Positions 35,153 through 44,513 are shown, counted from the first letter of the stretch. The stretch is DNA of 64,000 nt from Arcobacter sp. LA11 (GCF_001895145.1 NZ_BDIR01000002.1:186001-250000); one strand, 5' to 3'. Numbers and translations are program-made. The notes: generated from the letters alone by a model not told the origin.

Positions 35153-36247
35153 TTATTTTCCATCCTCGTATAAAAATATTCCTGAAGGTTTTTTAATATT
35201 TAAAATTTCTTTATTTAAAACCCATTTATTTGTATCTACAACAACTACTTTATTTGTATCATTAACTGAAACATATAGTTTTGGTGAAATATTAGACCAT
35301 CTAATATGTAGTACTTTTCCATCAAAAGTAAATGTTTTTATAATCTCTAATGTTTTAGTATCAATAATTTGAATTGTTGGAAAATCTTTTCCTGAATAAG
35401 TCACTGCTAAAAAATCTTTTTTTGGACTTAAGCTTGTAAATACTGGTAGACCTTGTGTTTCAATATTTCTTAAAAATTTAAAATTATCATCATAAACTAA
35501 AACCTTACTATCTCCAACTGCTGGAACAAATACTTTATCACCACCAATTGACCAGAATCCAAAATGAGGTACTTTAAGAACCATTTTTCGATCTTTATTT
35601 AAATATATTTTTATTTTTTTATAAGTCATTGTATCTAGATCAACAACTCCATAATGGCTAGATGTGAAGAATCCAGCAATATAGTTATTATCTTTAATCA
35701 TAGCATCAAAAGGAAGTTGTCCTACATCTTTGAACTCTTTGTATACTTCAAATTTAGCTTTTCCTTTTCCTTCATTCATATCTTTATAAACTGAGATAGT
35801 ATCGTTATCCATTTGTGAGAAAACTAAATAGTTTTTATAAATTTTAATACCGACATTTTTTGAACCAGTTTTTATTTTTTTGATTGGATTCAAGTCTCTA
35901 TCTAAAATATCTACACTTTTATCATCATAATTTGCTACTGCTACATAATTTTTTCCAATAACAAAACCAATTGCAGATTTTGAAGTTTTATATTCGTTTG
36001 ATATTTTTTCGCTTATTGGGTCAAATTTGATTACATAACCGTCTCTAGAGATTACATAACCATCTTTACCTTCAAATTTTACAACACCATGATTCATATT
36101 TCTCATATTTAAAATTCTTGTACTTTTTACATCATTCACTATTGTTGCAAGAGATGAATCTTCTCTTTCTACTACAAATATTTTTTCTTTTGCGTATACA
36201 GTACTTATTGCTATAACAGCAGCTAAAGCTAATTTAAAAATTTTCAT
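35153..36247 (-). CDS. nirF: Heme d1 biosynthesis protein NirF
   Basis: A 364-residue periplasmic propeller of the cytochrome d1 domain type with a signal peptide (residues 1-19, ending VYA) and no heme c site. It starts with FVVEREDSSLATIVND and has HGVVKFEGKDGYVISRDG. NirF acts as dehydrogenase in the last step of heme d1 assembly and interacts with NirN and NirS. Order and the absence of a CxxCH domain distinguish it from NirN. Confidence 0.85.
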   Translation of the reverse strand: MKIFKLALAAVIAISTVYAKEKIFVVEREDSSLATIVNDVKSTRILNMRNMNHGVVKFEGKDGYVISRDGYVIKFDPISEKISNEYKTSKSAIGFVIGKNYVAVANYDDKSVDILDRDLNPIKKIKTGSKNVGIKIYKNYLVFSQMDNDTISVYKDMNEGKGKAKFEVYKEFKDVGQLPFDAMIKDNNYIAGFFTSSHYGVVDLDTMTYKKIKIYLNKDRKMVLKVPHFGFWSIGGDKVFVPAVGDSKVLVYDDNFKFLRNIETQGLPVFTSLSPKKDFLAVTYSGKDFPTIQIIDTKTLEIIKTFTFDGKVLHIRWSNISPKLYVSVNDTNKVVVVDTNKWVLNKEILNIKKPSGIFLYEDGK

Positions 36248-36251
36248 TTTA

Positions 36252-37373
36252 TTATCTCCTAATTTCTTCTTGTGTTAAATAACATGATGGGTCTTCTTCC
36301 CATAAATCTCCAGTAATTGCATACGCTCTAGAACGTGAACCACCATTACAAATTTCAATATAGTCACATGTAGAACATTTACCTTTTATTTCCCTTGGGC
36401 TTTGTCTTAATTTAGTAAGTAACTCATTACTTGTAGAAGTCCATATCTCATCAAAAGGTGTTTCTAAATAGTTTCCAACGGTAAAAGGAAAAAACGGATC
36501 TGGTTTTACATTTCCTGCCCAATCCATATTTCCAAGTCTATTTCCAGCAGAATTTCCACCCCAAGATTTTAACTTACTTTCTAATAGTTCTACCTTATCA
36601 GGATACTCTTTTTTAAATCTATTTAGGAGTAAAATAGCATCCATTTCCATGTTTCCAGTTACAATATCTATATTACTATCATTTTTATAGTATTCAAATG
36701 CTTTATCAATTATAAACTCGACATATTCTCTTCTTTGTTCTTTAGAAATATCAATAGTTAAATTATCCTCACCACGTCCAGAATAAACTAGATGTGATAG
36801 ATATAGTTTATTTACATTTAATTCTTCACAAAGTTCAAACATCTTATAAAAACTGTCTTGAGTCTCTTTTGTAATTGTAAATCTAATACCTGCATTTCCC
36901 CCATGCTCTTGGATAAGTTTAATTGCAGCTATAGATTTTGCATAAGCACCTTTTTGACCTCTAAAATAGTCATGAACTTCTTCGATCCCATCTATAGAAA
37001 TACCAATGTAGTTAAAAGTATCAATAATTTTATCAACATTATTCTCTTTAATATACATACCATTAGTTGAAAGATATGTCATTATTCCATTGTCTTTCAT
37101 ACATTGTGCAATATCAAAAATATCACTTCTTAATAAAGGCTCTCCACCAGAGAAAATTACAAAGTTAACTCCACCAGTTTTTAATTTTTTAATAGTTTGT
37201 TGTATCTCTTCAAAGGTAAGTGTATCTTTTTCATTTGCATCGGCTTTACTATAACAATGATGACAAAGTAAATTACATCTATTTGTAAAATTCCAAATCA
37301 TAATAGAACCATTTAAAGTTCTAGATTTTTGTTCTTCTAATGTAGTCTTAATTAAATTAGACAATCTAAACAT
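36252..37373 (-). CDS. nirJ: Heme d1 biosynthesis radical SAM protein NirJ
   Basis: The 373-residue radical SAM protein has the cluster motif CNLLCHHC near residue 33-40 and a C-terminal SPASM-like Cys set (CSTCDYIEICNGG, then a final Cys). NirJ replaces propionate side chains on didecarboxysiroheme to make the oxo groups of heme d1. It sits between nirC and nirF without gaps. Confidence 0.93.
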   Translation of the reverse strand: MFRLSNLIKTTLEEQKSRTLNGSIMIWNFTNRCNLLCHHCYSKADANEKDTLTFEEIQQTIKKLKTGGVNFVIFSGGEPLLRSDIFDIAQCMKDNGIMTYLSTNGMYIKENNVDKIIDTFNYIGISIDGIEEVHDYFRGQKGAYAKSIAAIKLIQEHGGNAGIRFTITKETQDSFYKMFELCEELNVNKLYLSHLVYSGRGEDNLTIDISKEQRREYVEFIIDKAFEYYKNDSNIDIVTGNMEMDAILLLNRFKKEYPDKVELLESKLKSWGGNSAGNRLGNMDWAGNVKPDPFFPFTVGNYLETPFDEIWTSTSNELLTKLRQSPREIKGKCSTCDYIEICNGGSRSRAYAITGDLWEEDPSCYLTQEEIRR

Positions 37374-37703
37374 TTAGTTGTCTCCTTTAGATTTGTAAGA
37401 GAGTATAAAATTTGTGATTGCATCTAAATCATCTTGAGATAATTTATCTTTAAAGCTTGGCATAACTGAACGTTTATGACCTAGTTGTTTATATGTAGAT
37501 TTTGGAGCTATTATATGCCCTTGAATTTCACCAATTGTTCTTTTGTTTGCAATCTCTTCAAATGAAGGTCCAAATGCAACAGAAGTTTGATGGTGACACC
37601 CCCAACAATATTGTTTAAATACCTTTTCTCCTGCAGTTTCTGATGCGAAACTAACTGAGCTTAAAAGTATTAGTACAAGCGGTATTTTCTTAATAACACG
37701 CAT
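37374..37703 (-). CDS. nirC: Monoheme cytochrome c, NirC-like
   Basis: The 109-residue periplasmic cytochrome has a signal peptide (about 1-20) and heme motif CWGCHH near residue 33; the axial Met is in RSVMPSFKDKL. NirC-type cytochromes donate electrons to NirS or to heme d1 assembly. It leads nirC-J-F-cobA and has a class II Fnr-type promoter. The extra His after CxxCH also occurs in NirN here. Confidence 0.8.
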   Translation of the reverse strand: MRVIKKIPLVLILLSSVSFASETAGEKVFKQYCWGCHHQTSVAFGPSFEEIANKRTIGEIQGHIIAPKSTYKQLGHKRSVMPSFKDKLSQDDLDAITNFILSYKSKGDN

Positions 37704-37731
37704 TTTGTACTCCTTTTCTTTTGAGTGTATA

Positions 37732-37773
37732 ATAGTAACATAATTAAAAAATCTATTACTTGATTACTGTCAA
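37732..37773 (-). promoter_or_regulatory. Fnr/Dnr-type promoter of nirC-J-F-cobA (possibly bidirectional)
   Basis: Minus-strand box TTGACAGTAATCAA (37773-37760), -10 TACTAT at 37737-37732, spacing 29.5 bp, start near 37725. On the plus strand TAAAAT at 37795-37800 (spacing 28.5) could serve the 61-residue gene. Confidence 0.6.
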
Positions 37774-37826
37774 TTAAATATACTCAAAATTAGATAAAAT
37801 AAAAAATATAATTTATAGGAGATTAA

Positions 37827-38012
37827 ATGGAAATTATAATGACATTAGTTTTTTCAATAGTACTTTTAGTATTTATGATATATCCTGCTATAAAGATAGT
37901 AGAATTTCTTGAAACGAAGATGGAAATTAGTGATAAAATGTATAATATTTTAACTGTAGTCTTAACTATAGTTTTATCATTGATAGTTGGAGCTGGATTA
38001 TATTATTTATAA
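37827..38012 (+). CDS. Small two-segment membrane protein
   Basis: A 61-residue protein of two hydrophobic helices (about 4-26 and 40-60) joined by a charged turn FLETKMEISDKMY. AGGAG lies five bases upstream of the ATG, which supports real translation. It is the only plus-strand gene inside the nir cluster and is divergent from nirC over a shared Fnr-type box. No family recognised. Confidence 0.65.
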   Translation: MEIIMTLVFSIVLLVFMIYPAIKIVEFLETKMEISDKMYNILTVVLTIVLSLIVGAGLYYL

Positions 38013-38025
38013 TCCAGTCTCAAAT

Positions 38026-38832
38026 TTATTTTTTTATAATAGCTTCTTTTTTTAACTTATCTATTTTTTTACTAATTACCGATTGAAATTTTTTCATTTT
38101 GATTTTATTTTCTATTACAGGTTTAATTTGTTCTAACTCAACTGTATATGCTGGTTGTTTTCCATCTACAAAAACAATATGCCATCCATAGTTAGTTTTA
38201 ATTGGTTTTTTTGAATAAGAATTTTCACTAAGATTTTTTGCTTCTTCCCAAAAAGCTTCTAACATAGTTCCTTTTCCAAACCAACCTAAATCTCCACCTT
38301 TGGGTGCAGATGGTCCAATAGACTTGTTTTTTGCAAGTTCTATAAAAGTTTTTTGTACGTCTTTCGATGCATTAAGTTTTTTAATTAAAGCTTGCGCTTC
38401 TTCTTTTTTTTCTACAACAATATGTCTAGCTTTAACTTGTTCTTTTTTATCAAATTCGCTTTTGTTTTTGTCATAGTAGTCTTTTATTTCACTTTCTGAA
38501 ATTTGTAGATTTGCATAGTTGTTTTTCATCCATGTTTCTACAAGCATCTTACTTTTAAAACTATTTAAAGCTGCAAGATAAGAAGGATCATTTTCAATTC
38601 CTTCTTTTTTCGCATTTTGTTGTAATATTTTGTTTTCAATTGTTTGATTAATAATTAAATTTCTTTGTTCTTGTGGTAATTCTGAAAATGAACGTTGCTC
38701 TTTAAATGCTTTAAGCATTGCATTAATATCTTTAATAGTAATTGCTTCATTATTTACTGTTGCAAATACTTTTTGAGCGTAACTTTGTGTTGCTAAACCT
38801 AATAAAATTAATACTGTAAATAGTAGCTTCAT
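38026..38832 (-). CDS. PpiC-type peptidyl-prolyl isomerase in the nir cluster
   Basis: A 268-residue periplasmic foldase: signal peptide (1-19), an N-terminal SurA-like chaperone helix region, and a parvulin domain with KARHIVVEKKEEA and GPSAPKGGDLGWFGKGTM. It is similar in plan to the PEB4/CBF2-like protein at 56209-57033. Its start overlaps the nirN stop, so it is likely devoted to folding of NirN/NirS or other exported nir proteins (inference). Confidence 0.88.
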   Translation of the reverse strand: MKLLFTVLILLGLATQSYAQKVFATVNNEAITIKDINAMLKAFKEQRSFSELPQEQRNLIINQTIENKILQQNAKKEGIENDPSYLAALNSFKSKMLVETWMKNNYANLQISESEIKDYYDKNKSEFDKKEQVKARHIVVEKKEEAQALIKKLNASKDVQKTFIELAKNKSIGPSAPKGGDLGWFGKGTMLEAFWEEAKNLSENSYSKKPIKTNYGWHIVFVDGKQPAYTVELEQIKPVIENKIKMKKFQSVISKKIDKLKKEAIIKK

Positions 38833-40409
38833 TATTTATTTCCCTTTGCTTTTAAAAAATCATTTAAACTTTGTTGTTCATATTTAGTTAGTTTTACATT
38901 TTCACAAGGAAGTTTATTATTACATTTTTCTTCAAATATATCCCAACCAAACAATCTTGGATAAAACTCTCTATTTTTATTAATAAAATTATATTTTCCA
39001 ACAGGAATGTTAGCAGGATATGAAGCTAATTCTTTGAAAGTTTTAGTATCAATTACAACAATTGCTCCATCTTTTTCATAAATACTTAGATATGTATATT
39101 TCCCATCTCCACTATATTCTGTATGGATATATTGTTGACCTTTTCTAGGAACCATTTTTTTAATAGAGTAATCATCTTTATTAATTAAAACTAATTCATC
39201 ACTACCATTATCTGCCCAAAGATAAGGAGTAAAAGGATGTGTCTTAACAAAGAATCCATCTCCACCTATATTTACTTGTTTTTCAAATTTCCAGTCATAC
39301 ATTTTCCATACAGTTACATATGGTTTTCTAATATGAGGTGTTCCAAAATAAAAGTTACCATTATTGTACCAATATGTTGCAGAGAATAAATGAGGCATAC
39401 CTTCCATTTTATGTTCAAATACAGTTTCAAAGTTTTTTAAATCATAAACACTTAAAACTTTTCCACGTCTTGCAGTTCCAATTAAATAGTCTTCAAATGG
39501 ATCAATAAAAAAGTCTTCAATAGGTTCTTTAATTTTTGTATATGTAATATCAAATGTTTTTGTATCAACTTTTGCCATTAAAGGCTTATTTCTAAATGTA
39601 AAAATTGCTTCATCTTTTGAATAGAATTCATAAAGTGCAGATACTTTTCCATCAACTTCTGTGATTTTTTTAGGTTTCATTGTCATTGAATCAAGTACTA
39701 CCATTTGTTCTGGTAATAAACAAGTAGCAAAAACATTTTTACCATCTCTACTTAAAGAGACATTTCTTAGGTTAATACAAGTTCTAACTTTGTTCATCCT
39801 TTGACCAGTTTTTAATGAGTATCTTTGAACCCAACCATCTCTTGTGGGAACATAAATATTTTCTCCATCCATAGTGTATTTAATACCACCGTGAACATTA
39901 TCAAGAGGGAATTTACTTAAAATTCTAGTATCTTCCATAATCCAAACTTTATCACCATCTCTTTCAACTACTGGTAATACTTGTTCAATATCTTTTATAT
40001 CTAAAGGATTAACTGGGTCATTAAAAGGTGTAACTGAATTATTGATCTCTTTGTCTCCCCAAATAATCTTTTCTTTTATTGGAGATTTAATATATCTTGC
40101 TATTTGATTAAGTTGATATGGATTTAAAAATTCATATTTAGGCATAAGAGTTTGAGGAAACCCATTTTTGATTTTTGCAGCTAAATCTTTTTCTTTGTAT
40201 TTTCGTAAAAATTTTGGAATTAATGGTGGTCCATCTAAACCAATTCTTTTTTTATGATGACAATCTGCACAGTATTGATTATATAGTTCTTTTCCAACTT
40301 CTTTTTTAGGCAATGCTTCAACCATATGTCCTGCGGCACCATCTATTGCGTGAGCATTACATAAAAAAAGAGTTACTAAAAAAGATTTAATTAGGATTTT
40401 TGTTTTCAT
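38832..40409 (-). CDS. nirN: NirN-like cytochrome c / cytochrome d1-type protein
   Basis: The 525-residue protein has a signal peptide (about 1-22), a cytochrome c domain with CADCHH near residue 46, and a d1-type eight-blade propeller. NirN is the periplasmic dehydrogenase/carrier that finishes heme d1 and passes it to NirS. It differs from NirS by the shorter c domain and lack of the NirS linker. It follows nirS after a hairpin. Confidence 0.8.
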   Translation of the reverse strand: MKTKILIKSFLVTLFLCNAHAIDGAAGHMVEALPKKEVGKELYNQYCADCHHKKRIGLDGPPLIPKFLRKYKEKDLAAKIKNGFPQTLMPKYEFLNPYQLNQIARYIKSPIKEKIIWGDKEINNSVTPFNDPVNPLDIKDIEQVLPVVERDGDKVWIMEDTRILSKFPLDNVHGGIKYTMDGENIYVPTRDGWVQRYSLKTGQRMNKVRTCINLRNVSLSRDGKNVFATCLLPEQMVVLDSMTMKPKKITEVDGKVSALYEFYSKDEAIFTFRNKPLMAKVDTKTFDITYTKIKEPIEDFFIDPFEDYLIGTARRGKVLSVYDLKNFETVFEHKMEGMPHLFSATYWYNNGNFYFGTPHIRKPYVTVWKMYDWKFEKQVNIGGDGFFVKTHPFTPYLWADNGSDELVLINKDDYSIKKMVPRKGQQYIHTEYSGDGKYTYLSIYEKDGAIVVIDTKTFKELASYPANIPVGKYNFINKNREFYPRLFGWDIFEEKCNNKLPCENVKLTKYEQQSLNDFLKAKGNK

Positions 40410-40449
40410 TTGATAATCCTTTGAATGAAATAAATTTTTTAAAGAAGTA

Positions 40450-40475
40450 TAATACCAAGCCTAAGCTTGGTATTA
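40450..40475 (-). terminator. Hairpin after nirS
   Basis: Perfect 11-bp stem TAATACCAAGC / GCTTGGTATTA with a CTAA loop between nirS and nirN; probably reduces expression of the downstream assembly genes relative to nirS. Confidence 0.7.
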
Positions 40476-40487
40476 CGTAAGTAAAGA

Positions 40488-42134
40488 TTAGTACGTATCT
40501 GTCATTGTGTTAGTTACGTTAAATTTACCTGTAGGAGTAATTAATCTTTTATCATCAATTACTGATTTTAATTTTAAAGTTTTTGAATCAAAAACTAAGA
40601 TTGGAGATGCTTTAAGTTTGTTCCCCCAAATTGAAGTCCATACTTCAGAACCGTCAGCATTGAATTCAAAGTGAACTGGTCCTCTAGATTTAACTTCTTT
40701 ACCATCAGCAGTAAATGCAGACGTTAAGTACTTAGCAGGGATTGGTAAAGTTTTAACAACCTCTAAAGTCTCTTTGTCAATTACGTAAAGCTGAGTTTGT
40801 AATTTTCTATCTGGATTAACTGGTCTATCAGCAAAAATGTATGGTGAATTTGGGTGACCTTTAATAAATAAGTTACCTCCACCTTTACCTGGTAATGCAA
40901 TTTTCTTAACTACTTTCCAAGCATTTTTAGCATGGTTTACAGGGTCAGTACCAATAAATACGATATCGTTAGAACCGATGTGACCTGTTCCCCAAATAGG
41001 ACCATATTGTTTAGAATCAACGTTTACACCTCTACCTGGGTGAGGCTTGTTACCTTGTGAAGGAATATTAGCTACTAATTTACCTTCTTTAGTATCAATA
41101 ACAGAGATAATATTTTTAGCATTTGCTGCTGTCATAAAGTATCTCTTAGATAAATCCCATCCACCATCGTGAAGGTATCTTTCTGCATCAACCATTGTAA
41201 TTTTTGGGTTTTTAACGTTTGAATAATCGTATAACCATACTTGACCTGTTTCTTTTACATTGATTACCCATTCAGGTTTATCATGTGATGCAATAATTGC
41301 AGCAACTCTAGCTTCTCTTGTATACTCTTGAGTATCATAAGTGTAACTTGCAGTTGAAACAATTTTTAAAGGTGCTAGTGTATCAGCATCTAAAGTAACA
41401 ATTGATGGTGGCCAGTAACAACCAACTACTGCATACTTATCTTTAAAGTCATGATGTTTAGAAGTATCGATTGCTCTTGCATCGTTACAAGTTCTAATCT
41501 CAGCAACGTTTTTAGGAACTTTCATCCATAAATCAATAACAGATGCTTTCCCATCTCTACCAATTACATACATGTATCTTCCAGATGCACCAGTTCTAGT
41601 AATGTGTGTTGCGAATCCAGATGGAACAACAGAAACTACGTCTTTAGTAACACCATCAACGATAGCAATTTGACCTACATCTCTTAAGATAACTGCAAAG
41701 TAATCTTTCCAGTTTTTAGCTTCAGGTGCTGTTGGTCTATCTTTAACTGGAATAAGAACCTTGTGAGATTTCTTCATATCAGCCATTGATTTTTCAGGTG
41801 GTTGTGGAGCTTTAACTTGAATATATTTAGCCATTAACTCAGTTTCTTCAGCAGTTAACTCACCAGTTTTACCCCAACCTGGCATTCCACCTGGTGTTCC
41901 GTTGTTAATGATATATTTTAAAGTTTCAGTACCCATCGATTTAGACTTTTCAGCTACTAAACTTGGTCCTAAAGCACCTTTTCTAAGCATACCGTGACAA
42001 CCAGCACATCTATCAAAATATACTTGAGTTGCTTTCTTCATTTCTGCTTCAGATAATTTAATCTCTGCACTTGCAGTCGACACCAATCCAATACAAGCAA
42101 TAGTTGCTAAACTTAATACTTTTGTCAATTTCAT
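40488..42134 (-). CDS. nirS: Cytochrome cd1 nitrite reductase NirS
   Basis: The 548-residue periplasmic enzyme reduces nitrite to nitric oxide. A signal peptide ends in STASA. The heme c site is CAGCH in YFDRCAGCHGMLRKGALGP. The d1 propeller shows RTCNDARAIDTSKHHDF and HDGGWDLSKRYF; the catalytic His pair of the d1 pocket is in TGHIGSND-type and HPGRG segments. Length is normal. It needs the heme d1 genes that flank it. No Fnr-type box was found directly upstream, so it may be read through from nor. Confidence 0.96.
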   Translation of the reverse strand: MKLTKVLSLATIACIGLVSTASAEIKLSEAEMKKATQVYFDRCAGCHGMLRKGALGPSLVAEKSKSMGTETLKYIINNGTPGGMPGWGKTGELTAEETELMAKYIQVKAPQPPEKSMADMKKSHKVLIPVKDRPTAPEAKNWKDYFAVILRDVGQIAIVDGVTKDVVSVVPSGFATHITRTGASGRYMYVIGRDGKASVIDLWMKVPKNVAEIRTCNDARAIDTSKHHDFKDKYAVVGCYWPPSIVTLDADTLAPLKIVSTASYTYDTQEYTREARVAAIIASHDKPEWVINVKETGQVWLYDYSNVKNPKITMVDAERYLHDGGWDLSKRYFMTAANAKNIISVIDTKEGKLVANIPSQGNKPHPGRGVNVDSKQYGPIWGTGHIGSNDIVFIGTDPVNHAKNAWKVVKKIALPGKGGGNLFIKGHPNSPYIFADRPVNPDRKLQTQLYVIDKETLEVVKTLPIPAKYLTSAFTADGKEVKSRGPVHFEFNADGSEVWTSIWGNKLKASPILVFDSKTLKLKSVIDDKRLITPTGKFNVTNTMTDTY

Positions 42135-42188
42135 ATTTCTCTTCTCCTTGATATAAAATCTACACTAAATGCCAAATTATTAATCTTG

Positions 42189-42256
42189 CGTAAAATTCTC
42201 GTTAATATTTGGCGAGTTTTACGAACTTTTTTTAAGGGGGAATTGTTCAATCCCCC
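42189..42256 (-). other. Two stem-loops in the nirS leader
   Basis: Stem 1: CGTAAAA-CTCG against CGAGTTTTACG (42189-42223) with a two-base bulge. Stem 2: GGGGGA-TTG against CAATCCCCC (42236-42256), one bulged base. Neither has a clear T-tract on the minus strand. They lie between the 50-codon gene and nirS and may stabilise or process the mRNA. Confidence 0.5.
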
Positions 42257-42265
42257 GCAAACTTC

Positions 42266-42418
42266 TTAACTTTCTTCTTCTAATCTTTTTTTCTCAGACT
42301 TATAAATCCAAAACATTGGAAGTATAATTATTGTATGAAGAAATAAAGTAAGTGTTAATGGACCTTGATTTAATGTACCAAAAATACTTGGTACAACATC
42401 TGTAAATGGTTCAAACAT
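42266..42418 (-). CDS. 50-residue single-span membrane protein between norB and nirS
   Basis: ATG at 42418 with AAAGGAGAATATT just upstream, an excellent ribosome site; stop at 42266. One membrane helix (about residues 20-41, LTLTLFLHTIIILPMFWIY) followed by a charged tail KSEKKRLEEES. The 'FWIYKSEKK' ending recalls CcoQ/FixQ-type small subunits. It lies 12 bases after norB, so a NorCB-associated small subunit or assembly factor is possible. No homology search was possible. Confidence 0.7.
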   Translation of the reverse strand: MFEPFTDVVPSIFGTLNQGPLTLTLFLHTIIILPMFWIYKSEKKRLEEES

Positions 42419-42430
42419 AATATTCTCCTT

Positions 42431-43849
42431 TTATCTTTCGTGGATTGGATTCTTTGAAGTAGTTAATAAATCTTTTATTAAGAATATAAATCCTATAAAA
42501 GTTAATACTCCAGTTGCAAGTCTCCATCCCATACCTTGAACAAACCATACAAAGTCTTGAGATACAAAATATGCTTCCCATGTAGCACCCATTTGTGCTC
42601 TTTCTACTAGTACTTGTCCATATCCTGCAATAGTTAAAGAAACTGTCATCCCTAAAACACCAATAGTAATTAATGATATCGCCATTTTAGAATCAAAAGT
42701 AGCTCTTAATTTTGTAATACCATTTTTACCTTGAAGTCCCATATAGAACATTCCTATTAAAATTGTAGCATATGCTCCAAAGAATGCCAAGTGACCATGT
42801 GCAGAAGTAAACTGCGTACCGTGTGTATAAATATTTACTTGTGGTAATGTATGGAAGAATCCCCAAACACCAGCACCTAAGAAGTTACCAAATGCATTTG
42901 TAACAAACCATGCGAATGCAGGTGAGTTAGTCATCATTTTTTCTTCATTTTGACCTTCTTTAAGACCAGTTTCTTTACCCCAGTCATAAACTACGTGAAC
43001 GAACATTGCAACTAATGGAACAGGCTCTAATGCAGAGAATAAAGCTCCAATTTCCCACCAGTACTCAGGAGTACCAATCCAGAAATAGTGATGTCCTAAA
43101 CCTAAGATTCCAGATCCAAATAACATTGAAACTTCAATCCATAGCCACATTTCAACTACTTCTCTTCTAGCACCAATAATTTTGATTAATCCATAAGATA
43201 ATAAACAACCAACGAATACTTCCCAAGTTGCTTCAACCCATAAGTGAATTACCCACCACCACCAGTATTGATCCATAGAGATATTATCTGTAAAGAACAT
43301 ACCAGCAAGGTATAAACCTGCAAGTGCTAAAACATCTGCCATAAGTACCGTTACGATACCTGTTTGCTCACCTTTTAATGCTGTAGCAAATAGATTGAAT
43401 ACGAAAACAAGTACAACAACAACAATACCAATATCAGCCCATCTAGGAGCTTCAATATATTCTCTACCTTCATTAATTAACCAGATAGTAGATTCTGATG
43501 CTGGTCCAACTTGAACTAAGATATATACTAAAACAACAACTGTAACAGCCGCAGTTAAAATATAAAATGCTAATTTCCCAAGTTTGATACCAACTGTTTC
43601 AATTCCAGTTTCTTCAGGTAATAGGTAATATACAGAACCAATCATTGCATAAAGCATCCAAACAACTAGTGCATTAATATGTACCATTCTAGCAACAGAA
43701 AAATCAAAGATTTCAAAAAGAAAACTTGGATATAAGAATTGTGTTGCTGCAATAAGCCCCATTAATAATTGTGCACCAAATAAAACAGCAGCTACAAAAA
43801 AGTAGTTAATTGCTAATTTTTGAGATTCAAATTTTAAATTATTTGCCAT
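42431..43849 (-). CDS. norB: Nitric oxide reductase subunit B (cNOR type)
   Basis: The 472-residue 12-helix protein reduces NO to N2O with heme b, heme b3 and FeB. Seen ligands: H in VARMVHINALVVW, WWWVIHLWVEATWEVFVG (metal-B His plus the conserved Glu pair), GLGHHYFW (two metal-B His), and SAHGHLAFFG (heme His). Length and absence of a quinol extension mark the cytochrome c-dependent form. It overlaps norC by 11 bases. Confidence 0.97.
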   Translation of the reverse strand: MANNLKFESQKLAINYFFVAAVLFGAQLLMGLIAATQFLYPSFLFEIFDFSVARMVHINALVVWMLYAMIGSVYYLLPEETGIETVGIKLGKLAFYILTAAVTVVVLVYILVQVGPASESTIWLINEGREYIEAPRWADIGIVVVVLVFVFNLFATALKGEQTGIVTVLMADVLALAGLYLAGMFFTDNISMDQYWWWWVIHLWVEATWEVFVGCLLSYGLIKIIGARREVVEMWLWIEVSMLFGSGILGLGHHYFWIGTPEYWWEIGALFSALEPVPLVAMFVHVVYDWGKETGLKEGQNEEKMMTNSPAFAWFVTNAFGNFLGAGVWGFFHTLPQVNIYTHGTQFTSAHGHLAFFGAYATILIGMFYMGLQGKNGITKLRATFDSKMAISLITIGVLGMTVSLTIAGYGQVLVERAQMGATWEAYFVSQDFVWFVQGMGWRLATGVLTFIGFIFLIKDLLTTSKNPIHER

Positions 43850-44513
43850 GAATCGCTCCTGTTACACCATCAGTTGACATTCTTCCAAAGTTTCTTGGGA
43901 AACCGTTTGTATCAATAGATGACATATGTTTTAAAAATGCTACTAATCCCATAGCTTCTTTCTCAGTAATACCTAAGTTAGGCATCATTCTCTCATGTGT
44001 AGGGTATTGAGAAGGGAACTGTAAAAATTTAGACATAGCTTCTTCTTTAGTTTTTGAGTTTGTCATACCTAAGTATGGTCCATTTGGTCCCCATGCAGGA
44101 TCTAACCATGCTTTAGTTAAATCTGGAGCATAATAAGCACCATTACCAAGTAGTGTATGACAGTTCATACAGTTTTTAGCTTGAGAACCTAGTTTACCTA
44201 AGTGTAATAACTCTCTTGCTTCTTCTTCTGACCAATCATCTCTACCAAAGAATTTTTCTTTTTCACCAATAACTGGCACCTCATGACCTCTTTTATCAGA
44301 CATTTCGTAAGTAATTTTATAATTAATTACTGTTGGTCCTGGTACTCTTTTAGTAATACCATTTTTAAGATCTGCATCTGTTCCCATAGCTATTTGACCC
44401 ATGGTATCAAATGTAAGCCATATTAATAACATCGCTGCAAAACCAGTTACCCAACCTGCTGACCTTCGCCAGAAAGGGATACTAGTCCATACTGAAACAG
44501 TTTTTTTTGACAC
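43839..44513 (-). CDS. norC: Nitric oxide reductase cytochrome c subunit C
   Basis: The 224-residue membrane-anchored cytochrome c has one N-terminal span (about 17-40) and a heme c motif CMNCH in KNCMNCHTLLGNGAYYAPD; axial Met likely in ERMMPNLGIT. It passes electrons to NorB. The gene lies 15 bases after the small membrane gene that leads the operon. It is longer than typical NorC (about 150) because of a 60-residue insert before the heme. Confidence 0.95.
   Translation of the reverse strand: MSKKTVSVWTSIPFWRRSAGWVTGFAAMLLIWLTFDTMGQIAMGTDADLKNGITKRVPGPTVINYKITYEMSDKRGHEVPVIGEKEKFFGRDDWSEEEARELLHLGKLGSQAKNCMNCHTLLGNGAYYAPDLTKAWLDPAWGPNGPYLGMTNSKTKEEAMSKFLQFPSQYPTHERMMPNLGITEKEAMGLVAFLKHMSSIDTNGFPRNFGRMSTDGVTGAIHGK

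Noticed and set aside
42135-42188. Fnr-type box directly before nirS (TTGATATAAAATCT)
   Set aside because: The second half site does not match and no -10 lies at the required spacing.
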